A stretch of 12,389 nt of DNA from Conidiobolus incongruus B7586 (lineage: Eukaryota; Entomophthoromycota; Entomophthoromycetes; Entomophthorales; Conidiobolaceae): the NCBI GenBank assembly GCA_000697335.1, contig JNEM01009178.1, forward strand, positions 1 through 12,389, read 5' to 3'. The notes beneath the pieces are model-generated. The model made no database searches, was not told the DNA's origin, and saw only the letters and a list, made by a program, of their open reading frames with translations. The translations under genes were made by a program, and so were the position numbers. Position 1 is the first letter of the stretch; each line of letters opens with the position of its first letter. Positions 1 to 7,810 of the stretch are shown piece by piece.

Positions 1-381
1 CGTATTGGAAGAATCTTCTCACAAAAGTTACTAACTTTTAAAAAGCGTATTGTATTCGATACCAAAGACTGCCACATCGAAGGGGAAATGTCTAGAACTT
101 TTATGACATTTAGAATTCGAGGTGTTTCCAATATTAAAGGATTTGAAACAATCAATTGGAAGTGGAAATTGGAACCTCTTCATAATAGCCTCACCTTGGA
201 AGATTGTAACTCTAGAAGCGTTATTGCAGAGTTTAGTAGGACTGTATTATCATTGAAGGAAGTTGGCAAGATTTTGATTGTGAAGGGACTACCAAAAGAT
301 CTGGATGTATTTATCTGTTATATTGCAGCTTATGTAATCAGGAAGGTAATTAGGGAGGAGAGATCACATGGAAGTGATTAG
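1..381 (+). CDS. C-terminal part of a small protein, possibly Tubby C-terminal/LURP-one-like (5' end outside window)
   Basis: The frame is open from base 1 to a TAG at 379-381, so the true start probably lies upstream. A Met at base 88 is in frame but need not be the start. About 126 residues are visible. They alternate beta-type stretches (TFRIRGVSNIKG, INWKWKLEP, LTLEDCNSRSVIAEF, KILIVKG) and end in a hydrophobic helix (VFICYIAAYVIRKVIREE). A W-x-W/K strand, then 'L-L-D-x(4)-VIAEF', then a final helix ending in R-E resembles the Tubby C-terminal/LURP-one-like fold of small fungal proteins (DUF6593-type), often linked to membranes. That assignment rests on pattern memory and is weak. Bases 34-45 contain TTACTAAC followed by TTTTAAAAAG, which looks like a branch site and 3' splice site. 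The visible exon may therefore begin at base 46, and residues before it would not be translated. No partner gene is near. Confidence 0.6.
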   Translation, partial: RIGRIFSQKLLTFKKRIVFDTKDCHIEGEMSRTFMTFRIRGVSNIKGFETINWKWKLEPLHNSLTLEDCNSRSVIAEFSRTVLSLKEVGKILIVKGLPKDLDVFICYIAAYVIRKVIREERSHGSD

Positions 382-1164
382 TTCGAAACTCTTTGATTAT
401 TTATTAACTAATGCGTTCAAGTTGATTCTATAAGTTTTTAATTCTGTTTATATTACTTTAAAATACTAGTATTCAATTTTAAAAATCATACCACAGTTAT
501 TTTATAAAAATTTCGAAAACAATAAAAATTGAATATGTATGTATATATATTGTCTAAATACTTTCATATTAATTCAATTATTATCAAGCCTTAGTATTTT
601 AACAAGGGTTCCAACTGCTTTATTAGTATTTACATTTCATCTCGATACAAAATTCTCTCAAATTATCCCTATGTATTTTGATATTTTATTATATATTATA
701 GCCGTAAAATCATAACATCTTTCTCGAAACAAAATAATCAGTTTCAATTTTTATAGGTGAGTACTGTGTTATTATTGTGTAAATGATATTAAAAAGTAAA
801 TAATATGAATCTAATTATATCTGGACACAATCATGACAGCATTTAACAATATTTAGAAAAATGTAATATTAGATTTATAATATTACATAAATATATTAAA
901 AATACCTTTAAAATAATCATATATATGTATACGTTATTATAGGTGGTTTAATAATTTACTATAAAAATAAAGGGAAATAAAAAAATAAAGAATTAATAAG
1001 AAAAGTAGAGAGAAGTTAAATATTGTAAGAAAATTTATGAAAGAGTAATTTTAAAGTATATTATAAAGGTAATATATCAAAATTGAAAAATATATTAATA
1101 TATGAGAGGAGTTATAAATGTCAAGGAATTCAACATATTGAAAGAAAATTATAGACCCAACCAA
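382..1164. other. AT-rich spacer, no gene seen
   Basis: This is the spacer between the partial gene and the first tRNA-Asp. It is rich in A/T runs and short TA repeats, for example around 538-550. I see no coding frame, exon-like GC rise or RNA-like structure. Its first part must hold the 3' UTR and polyadenylation region of the upstream gene, and its last part the flank of the tRNA gene. Confidence 0.7.
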
Positions 1165-1236
1165 TCTTCGATAGTATAGTGGTGAGTATCCCCGCCTGTC
1201 ACGCGGGTGACCTGGGTTCAATTCCCAGTCGGAGAG
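1165..1236 (+). tRNA. tRNA-Asp-GTC: tRNA-Asp, anticodon GTC
   Basis: A complete, intronless 72-nt cloverleaf. The acceptor arms TCTTCGA and TCGGAGA pair over 7 bp with one T-G wobble. The anticodon stem CCCGC/GCGGG (1191-1195 with 1203-1207) encloses the loop CTGTCAC, giving anticodon GTC at 1198-1200. The T arm is CTGGG-TTCAATT-CCCAG, and the discriminator base is G (1236). It reads GAC/GAU codons as aspartate. The D-arm/T-arm sequences supply the internal A and B boxes for Pol III. It closely resembles animal and fungal tRNA-Asp genes. The base at position 26 is C. A second copy at 8096-8167 on the other strand differs only there. Confidence 0.98.
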
Positions 1237-1246
1237 TTAGGTATTC

Positions 1247-1269
1247 TTTTAATACATTTGTCTTTTTTT
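1247..1269 (+). terminator. Pol III T-run terminators of tRNA-Asp
   Basis: A TTTT run at 1247-1250, eleven bases after the tRNA, is followed by a seven-T run at 1263-1269. Pol III stops at runs of four or more T. The second run would act as a backup for read-through of the first. Confidence 0.75.
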
Positions 1270-1928
1270 CATATTTTACTTAACAATTAATCAATGATTC
1301 TTATCATGAAATAATTTTATATATTGATTGTTGATAATTTTAATAAGTCACATATTGACAATCATTTTTCATTCTTAATCTTGATATTATTTCATTTGGC
1401 CAGAATTATTAGTAAATTTTGTTCATTTTGTTAATATATCCAATTCAATTTTTCAAAGAAAATACATACCAAGTTATTCAATAACATATACTATTAGCTA
1501 GATACAAAGTAACTATGATATATTTTGAACAATTACTTATAAATTACTTAAATTTCAACCCATTAAAATTTTGAATTCAATCCAATTATTTTTGTAAAAA
1601 TTTAATTCATTAAAAGAATAAATAGTATTATCATTTTGCTTACAGTCCATCTTGATTAAATTGATAACAATTACCAAATAAATAAAATAAAAATGAAAAA
1701 ATTATAATATCCAAAAGAATCAATATTTAAAATATAATTGTAATTATTGGATTATTTGTTATATTTTGCTAATTTTAAATTATTAAATTATGAATTTTGG
1801 TTAAATAATGTTTTTGATAAATTTCCCATAATTTTAATGTTGATAAATAGATTATTTAGTTTAGATTCATTATTGATTTCAATTCAAAGTAATATTTATT
1901 ACAATTGAATAATATTAACTAATAATAA
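1270..1928. other. AT-rich spacer upstream of the methyltransferase gene
   Basis: This spacer has no coding frame or RNA-like structure that I can support. Its distal part should contain the promoter of the gene starting at 1929. I cannot single out a TATA box because TATAAA/TTATAA-like strings occur throughout this background. Confidence 0.6.
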
Positions 1929-3299
1929 ATGATAACGAGAGTATTACCCAAGTTAAGAGCTATAAATCACATTCCAAAACGTCATTTCTGGTCAGAACTA
2001 AGAGACAAGTATGTAGATTTACCCAAACCCAAAAACGTAGATTACTACACCCGTCTCAATTTCGACCAACTATCCAAATTAAGTAAACAACCAAAACAAT
2101 ACAAAACTCTTACACGTGAATTCATCCACAATTCGTTATACCATCCTCACTATGGATACTTCTCGAAGCAAGCTTTGATTTTCAGTCCTTTAAAACCTTT
2201 TAATTTTAATAAGATTAGGGACCATTTAGAATTTATGAATTTAGTAGCTGGCGAGTACAAGGAACTCGAGGATGAAGTCAATGTAATTGATGATGTATCA
2301 CGTCAAGTTTGGCATACTCCCACAGAGTTATTTAAACCTTATTACGGTGAATCTATAGCTAACTATATTGTCAAAAAATTTCAAAAAGAGTTCAGACCAC
2401 ACGAGAATTTAGTCATTTATGAAATTGGAGCTGGTAACGGTACGTTAATGACTAACATTCTAGACTATTTAAAGAGGGAACATCCCGAGATTTACAATAA
2501 GACTCGATACAATATTGTAGAAATCAGTAGTCAATTGAGTAGGAAGCAATTAGAGAGTAATTTAAAGCCTGACCAGTTGAGTCATTTACATCATCATTTG
2601 AACCTTGTTAATCAAAGTATTTTGGATTTTGATCAAGTTGTGAATGACAAGTGCTTTGTTATCGCTTTGGAAGTGATCGACAACTTCAGCCATGATGTCA
2701 TTCGTTATAATACTCAGACTGGCAATATCGTCCAAGGTCTCGTCGCTGTGGACGACCAAGGCGATATGGAGGAAGTTTACGAACCTTTGCATGATCCCTT
2801 AATTGTTGAGTACTTGAAGACTAGGGACCGCACTGGATACAAATCTCCCCTCGCAAACCCCTCTTTATTAACCAAACTCAAATACCAATTACCATTTAGC
2901 CAAAACTTAAGCCTGCCAGAATACTTACCAACCATGGCATATAAACTAGTTAAAAAGCTCAAAACAAATTTCCCCAATCACCATCTAATCCTCAGTGATT
3001 TTTACCAACTACCCGACACTATTGAAGGTATTGACGCTCCCGTGATTCAAACCAGATTTGAAAATACGATGATTCCTTGTTCTACTTACCTCGTGGAACT
3101 TGGTTACTTTGATATTTTCTTCCCTACAAATTTTGAATTGTTGAGAGATATTTACAATGATGTGCATTCCACAAAAGCTGAAGTGTTGGATCAGAAAAAG
3201 TTTTTGAAGGAGTATGGCATGTTAGAAGGAACTAAGACTATGAGTGGAGAGAATCCAATGTTAAATTATTATGAGAATAATAAGTTTTTATTAAGTTAA
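1929..3299 (+). CDS. mitochondrial SAM-dependent methyltransferase, MidA/NDUFAF7 family (yeast YKL162C-like branch)
   Basis: An intronless gene for 456 residues. Family members (Pfam Methyltransf_28/DUF185) are Rossmann-fold methyltransferases. The metazoan member NDUFAF7 methylates an arginine of NDUFS2 during complex I assembly. Here the N-terminus (residues 1-28) is basic and lacks acidic residues before E23, with R4, K8, R10, K17 and R18, as in a mitochondrial targeting sequence. 'HNSLYHPHYGYFS' (67-79) matches the family's entry motif. SAM motif I is VIYEIGAGNGTL (162-173), followed by IVEIS (196-200). ALEVIDNFSHDVI (246-258) takes the place of the E-x-x-DALP segment of animal NDUFAF7. 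LSDFYQLP (355-362) and APVIQTR (370-376) are typical of the fungal YKL162C-like branch, whose substrate I do not know. Length agrees with the family. The ATG at 1929 is preceded by A-rich sequence and keeps the targeting peptide. It converges on the RBM42-like gene. Family is certain; exact orthology to NDUFAF7 is not. Confidence 0.95.
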   Translation: MITRVLPKLRAINHIPKRHFWSELRDKYVDLPKPKNVDYYTRLNFDQLSKLSKQPKQYKTLTREFIHNSLYHPHYGYFSKQALIFSPLKPFNFNKIRDHLEFMNLVAGEYKELEDEVNVIDDVSRQVWHTPTELFKPYYGESIANYIVKKFQKEFRPHENLVIYEIGAGNGTLMTNILDYLKREHPEIYNKTRYNIVEISSQLSRKQLESNLKPDQLSHLHHHLNLVNQSILDFDQVVNDKCFVIALEVIDNFSHDVIRYNTQTGNIVQGLVAVDDQGDMEEVYEPLHDPLIVEYLKTRDRTGYKSPLANPSLLTKLKYQLPFSQNLSLPEYLPTMAYKLVKKLKTNFPNHHLILSDFYQLPDTIEGIDAPVIQTRFENTMIPCSTYLVELGYFDIFFPTNFELLRDIYNDVHSTKAEVLDQKKFLKEYGMLEGTKTMSGENPMLNYYENNKFLLS

Positions 3300-3677
3300 A
3301 ATTTAAGAAAAATAGATTGGAATTATATTATTTAAAAATAAAATTAGTCTAATAAATTGAATAATGAGATAATTTTGCATGTTTAATCCTATCAAAAACA
3401 ATTAATTATTTTTGTTATTTCGATAAAATGAAGCATTCAATAATCTGTAAATCCAAAAATTTAATAATTTTGTCCTTTAATTTTGAATCAAACAAACATT
3501 GAAAGATAATTAAGAAGTTATTCAGTTATTCAAATTGAAATAATTTTAAATTGGTATTTACAAATATTTAGTGGATCTTGTTAGTTACAACTAAAATTTC
3601 AAAATTATTAATCTTTTAACTTTTATAAAATCATTCAATTTATTACCATGAGTAAACCATTTTAAATCCGTGTTAAA
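3300..3677. other. convergent intergenic region (two 3' ends)
   Basis: A gap of 378 bp lies between the stop codons of two genes facing each other. It is AT-rich and must hold both polyadenylation regions. AATAAA-like strings occur (for instance AAAAATAAAATT near 3334), but in this composition none is diagnostic. No further feature was seen. Confidence 0.6.
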
Positions 3678-4379
3678 TTATTTCTTCTTTTTACCTCCTC
3701 CCACAACATTCCTATCCTTCCATGTGGATTTCCTCAACTTGCAAGGACGATTCCCAATATACTTACCATTCATCTCTTTGACAGCTTTTACAAAATCAGT
3801 CACATTGCCAAAACTGACAAACCCATAGCCTTTGGATTTCCCGCTACGTTTGTCGTAAATCACTTTCGCTTTGAGAAATGAGGGGTACTTAGAAAAGGCT
3901 TTGGATAAAACGTCGTCATTCACTTCATTACCAAGATCGCCGCAGAATAGACGATAATCATCTAAATGAGAGGGGTTAGCGAATGAATTAGTATTCAATT
4001 TCTAAGACTTACTGGGATCCCATTCCAACAATGTAGGGTCCTCCCAAGTTTTGTCAGCTGCTCGCCGCAACACTGTAGCTTTCTTCTTCTTCTCTCTCAA
4101 ATGTTTTGCTTGCTCCTCAGGTGGTACATACGACCCTTGGTCGTAACCCTGAGGTACTGATGGTACGACATCATGTGCAGTTATTCCCCCCGTAACTGGC
4201 GTCGTAGTGTCGCCGTAACCATAATTTTGGTAGTATTGGTAATAATCTGCATACTGTTGAGAATTTGGGTCGTAATTGGTATAATCATAATTTTGATAGT
4301 ATTGGTAATAATCAGCGTTTTGATCGTAATTTGTATTTGAATCTATATAATAATGAGTAGGGTATTGATTTGAACTCAT
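3678..4379 (-). CDS. rbm42: RBM42-like RNA-binding protein, single C-terminal RRM, one intron
   Basis: Exons 4379-4013 and 3961-3678 are joined across a 51-nt intron (donor GTAAGT at 4012, branch TACTAAT, acceptor TTTAG). The split codon becomes Asn123. The product has 216 residues. The junction restores WDPNDYRLFCGDLG; human RBM42 has EWDADDFRIFCGDLG at this place, which confirms the splice. The RRM covers about residues 124-208: RNP2 is LFCGDL (127-132), RNP1 is KGYGFVSF (166-173), and it ends in the family's LRKSTWKDRN. A basic GGGKKKK tail closes the protein. Residues 1-60 are a Tyr/Gln/Asn-rich low-complexity region with a 22-residue repeat. WEDPTLLEW, just before the junction, is also a family signature. 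RBM42 proteins bind RNA and are associated with pre-mRNA splicing (tri-snRNP/hnRNP K contexts); the role here follows from family. It is much shorter than the human protein (about 480). Without splicing, exon 1 would stop after three intron-encoded residues. Confidence 0.95.
4222..4316 (-). repeat. degenerate 66-bp tandem repeat inside the RBM42-like gene
   Basis: Two stretches of about 30 bases, near 4221-4250 and 4287-4316, match with two differences at a spacing of 66 bp. They encode the decapeptide ADYYQYYQNY twice (residues 22-31 and 44-53). The repeat keeps frame (22 codons), so it expands the Tyr/Gln-rich tail of the protein. Confidence 0.8.
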
Positions 4380-5505
4380 TGTTTTTATTTTTTGATTGTT
4401 ACATGAAATTAATTAATGAACTTTCCAGAAATTGGGATGGTAATGAGAATTTATAGAATCAATATCTTAAATCAATTTATGGGATTGAGTTATGTAATCA
4501 AATAGTCATTTCTATATTTCAATTAATTTAAAAATTGTAATATCCAAATAAATTCAAATTATATCAAAACAATAGAGATTAAATAATATATAAATATTAT
4601 TTAATGACTGTAAACCATATCAATTGTTTATTTTTATTTCCATTTTATAAAGATATGGAATTATTGAAAGAATTAATTTTCATTCAATAATAGATGATTG
4701 TTGGTGTTACTTAATGATGTTGAAACTAACAAGTCTAGACAAAAATATCAGTTTTAATTCCAGTTTGATTTTAAAAATTTCAATTAATTCGGATTCAAGT
4801 TTTAATTGAAGTATTTCACTGATAACGCTTGAAAAAATTATGTAATATCTGATATGGCTTATACATTAATAGCAATAAAAATTTTTCGAGTTTTGATAAT
4901 AATGTATTTTAAATAATGCAATATTATTAAAATGATTATATATCTATTCATTAAATTAGTATATTATATAATAATTGTTTTATTTAAATTATAAATTTCC
5001 TAATATATAGATATATACCATGATATATATATATTTCAGATTTAGCATTTAACTATTATTTAATATTTTGCAATTTATAAAATTTAAGATAATTGAAAAA
5101 TTCATTTTGATACAATGATTAGTCATAAATATTATACAGTATTATTCAAATTAATGAATATTTTGATATATTATATCAATTTTAAAGTGTTAATTGTTTA
5201 TAATATAAATTTTATGTCTTTGTAATCAATAAATTATGTTATTTGGATTGAAAAAAAGTATATTTTCAAATAAAAGCAAATTATGAAATAGTATCAAAAA
5301 TTAAAAACAACTCAGTCATTCGAAAATGACTGAGTTGTTTTTAATTAGCACTGATTAATTGAAATCATGATTGATCTGTTTCAAGTCTAGTTAATTTTGA
5401 CATCACTTGGTAATCCCACCAATCTTCTAATTATAAAAATAAAGTAAAACAGATTTATAAAAGATTATGTAAAATAATTATGTGATGACTAAAGGCTAGA
5501 GAAAA
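4380..5505. other. AT-rich spacer between two tandem minus-strand genes
   Basis: This stretch combines the promoter of the RBM42-like gene (just above 4380) and the 3' flank of the vip1-like gene (just below 5505). It is extremely AT-rich between about 4830 and 5280. The only structured element I see is the perfect inverted repeat at 5299-5346, listed separately. No coding frame is supported. Confidence 0.65.
5299..5346. repeat. perfect 22-bp inverted repeat with a 4-base loop
   Basis: Arms 5299-5320 and 5325-5346 are exact reverse complements around the loop CGAA (5321-5324). The arm centre, CAACTCAGTCATT, is of mixed composition, so this is not just an A/T accident. In RNA from either strand it would form a flawless hairpin followed by T-rich sequence. 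It lies 160 bases beyond the stop of the vip1-like gene. A 3'-end/termination structure, a small-RNA precursor or a MITE relic are all possible, and none is shown. Confidence 0.85.
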
Positions 5506-6875
5506 TTAGTTAGTAGGAGGTGGTGGATTCAAACCAGCTTTTTCGTCAACAGGTGCTGGTGCTTGAGCTGAAGCTGGAGGTGTAGTAGGGGTTGGGGCAG
5601 GAGCTTGAGAATTATTGTTGGTAGGCTCAGGGTGAGTACTTTGAGGGGGCAAATCAGCGTTGTAGAGCGTAGAAGTAGTAGTACCTTGGGGTGCAGCTTC
5701 AGTAGGGTCAGCAGCTCCTGGAGCTTGTTTAGCTCTACGATGAGCCTCCTAAATCAGATGAGTAATTGTATAAAGTGAAGAGTTCAGTGAATTACCATCT
5801 TGGACAATGATTCCTGATGGACTTCAACAATCTTGTCCCTAGCTACATTAATAGCTTCTTTCACCTTTTTGCCGGGTTCTGTATTCAAAGCCTAATACAA
5901 GGTTAATAGCAATTTAATGATATGAAATAGATTGTTTACATCTTGACCCAACTGCAAAGCAGATTTGGCTACTTGATCCAACCTCTCACTCAATTTCAAC
6001 TGTTTATCTAAATCCACTGCACGTTCACTTACTTTGAGCTTTTGATCTAACTTCAAAGCTAATCTTCAAGTTAATTAATAATTCATAGTGGTTTGTTATG
6101 AAATTACCTTCAGTTTTTGCCATATCAGTATAGGTACCAACCGTTGAAGAAATACCGTATTTGGCTAATAATCAATTAGTTGAATGTCGCTATAGTATTC
6201 TAAGGGAAGAATTACCATCGTAAAATTGTGCTTTCTTCATCAAAGTTTCGCTAAGTTCGTAACTTTGAGATAATAAATCACTCATGAAATTCGTCACTTT
6301 AAACTACATTATATAATTAGTATTTTGATTGATGGCAAATATTTAGATATTACTTTAGTATCTTGTTGACTCGTTCCAGTTTCCTCCTGAGTCCCAGTTT
6401 CTAAGCCATCCTGAGATCCTTTGGGCACACTTGAATTATTAAGCTCGTCAAAATATCCTCTGACTTGAATGTGGCGATCTCCAATCATAGCATTAGACAA
6501 CATAATAGCAGTTTTAGAACTTGAAGCTTTTTCGAATTTTATCAATGCAGTTCTAGAGTTATTGGGTTCGTCACTAATAAAAATTAGTCAATTAAGATTT
6601 TTTTTTTTTTTAAGGGAGGGATTTACTTTTGAACCTCAAAGTCAACGATTTTTCCGCAGAAAAGGAAGAATTCTTTTACTGATGTGGGAATTAGTAAGGA
6701 ATTTGATAGCAATGATAATAAAAACTTACCAACTTTGTCGCTAGTAGTAGGTGAAATATTTGTCACTAAGACTAAATTGGGAGTGGGTTTTTCAGGAATC
6801 TAATTTTCACCAACGCTATAAATATAATATTTTATTTTATTTAAATATTTCATTTACTTGCATAGTCCAATTCAT
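5506..6875 (-). CDS. vip1: vip1-like RRM protein, nine exons
   Basis: I assembled exons 6875-6858, 6799-6730, 6678-6627, 6573-6354, 6303-6216, 6164-6108, 6058-5940, 5891-5796 and 5748-5506 (963 nt, 320 residues). All eight introns (47-58 nt) start with GTAA and end in TAG or CAG, and the frame holds across phase-0, -1 and -2 joins. The RRM covers about residues 14-86: RNP2-like LVLVTNIS (15-22), FFLFCGKIVDFEV (33-45), and a degenerate RNP1, RTALIKFE (54-61), then HIQVRG. A hinge rich in Gly/Thr/Gln (about 90-120) leads to a long, charged, coiled-coil-like helix (about 121-245; VSERAVDLDKQLKLSERL), then a Pro/Ala/Gln-rich disordered tail. This order matches fission-yeast Vip1 and the fungal proteins often labelled 'actin cytoskeleton protein VIP1'. 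Their molecular role is poorly defined. Least certain are the 18-nt first exon, supported only by its ATG and a GTAAAT donor, and the choice between AG 5750-5749 and AG 5747-5746 at the last acceptor. Confidence 0.9.
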
Positions 6876-7490
6876 CTTATTATTTTAATTTTTGAATTAA
6901 TCAATCAAATTATTCACTCTTATACTTTGACATCATACTAGTTTATATTACCTTATGAATTCTATGGGATATGTAAGAAACGAGTAAATTTCGCAGTCTA
7001 ATTTTAGAAATTAATCCAATTGACAATTAACATTTTTAATTATTGTTATAATCATTTTGGTAGTTGTGGTTAAATACCAAGTACCACATAACTATTAATA
7101 CAGTAATTATTACGTAAAGGATAATAATTGACTAATTTATTCATTTATTAAATTCTATAAAAAAATTATTTTCGCAGATTACAAAGTAATTTAAAAGTTT
7201 GAAATTAATACAATATTGAAAATTTAGATATTTTCATATGATTATCAAATATTAAATATTTGATTATTAAAAAAACGATATATATCTTTAAATGTTAAAA
7301 TTAGGTATTAATTATATATTTAAAATTAAATATATTAATTATTAAATAATTAAATCAGAATCAAATAATTTTTAAAATTAATCGATTATTTTTACAATAT
7401 CAATATTATGTAACATATTAAATTTGAAAGAATTGTATTTTTATTGATATTATCTATCTTTTCTTAAAAAATTCAAAAGATATATTGATA
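6876..7490. other. AT-rich spacer upstream of the vip1-like gene
   Basis: The promoter of the vip1-like gene must lie in the low-coordinate part of this block. Composition falls to about 12% GC around 7201-7260 (hand count). No coding frame or structured element is supported. A/T inverted words are common but expected by chance here. Confidence 0.6.
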
Positions 7491-7810
7491 ACACTTGGAG
7501 AAGCAGTGCTCTTATCAGAATTAGTAATGGGGGTTGATCCAGGACATTCGGCTATAAGATTGGTTGAAAAGGGGTTTTATCGATTAGGTCAAATAGCGGG
7601 GAGGACCTAGATAGGGCTGGTCTTGGTATGAGCCATCCAAATTCCTAATTTTTATAATGTAAGTCGAGTAAAGTGATTTTAGAGTTACTGCAGTGGCTTG
7701 AATGAATAACCAATCAGCGGATAAAGGGTAAGTGATCCGCATTCGAGGGATGATTGACTATTATATTTTGATGTAAGGATACTTGACGAAAGTAGAGATT
7801 CCCATCTGGT
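7491..7810. ncRNA. candidate structured non-coding RNA gene, family and strand unresolved
   Basis: Hand-counted GC is about 40% over 320 bases (129 G+C), against about 12% in part of the upstream flank. Such islands in AT-rich genomes commonly mark structured RNAs. Exact short stems are visible on the plus reading: TAGGTC 7585-7590 with GACCTA 7604-7609; GGCT 7615-7618 with AGCC 7631-7634; GCGGAT 7717-7722 with ATCCGC 7735-7740; CATCC 7634-7638 with GGATG 7748-7752. A terminal hairpin uses GATG 7770-7773 with CATC 7803-7806, plus inner ACTT/AAGT pairs around GACGA. All frames are broken by stops; the longest Met-started frame I noted is 27 codons. A plus-strand splice donor abuts the 3' edge (7809). 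On the minus strand there is a B-box-like string and T-runs. I compared by eye with U1, U2, U4, U5, U6, U3, RNase P, RNase MRP, SRP and telomerase RNA hallmarks and recognised none convincingly. Boundaries are approximate. Confidence 0.5.

Noticed and set aside
2586-2977. Minus-strand frames of 68 and 66 codons under the methyltransferase gene
   Set aside because: They are shadows of the coding strand with no domain or codon support.
6469-6744. Plus-strand frame of 91 codons across the vip1-like gene
   Set aside because: It runs antisense over exons and introns 2-4, including a 14-T tract that gives a poly-Phe run. The minus-strand RRM explains the sequence.
7527-7610. 27-codon frame starting MGVDPGH inside the RNA-like island
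   Set aside because: It is short, unsupported by any family, and overlaps the exact TAGGTC/GACCTA stem. A minus-strand frame over part of the same block is equally open, so neither is convincing. It stays possible as a small spliced protein.
7688-7726. Faint resemblance to U4 snRNA (GCAGTGGC ... CCAAT ... GGATAAA)
   Set aside because: The U6-pairing order and the 5' stem-loop kink-turn sequence of U4 are not present, and the U-rich Sm-like string lies on the wrong side.
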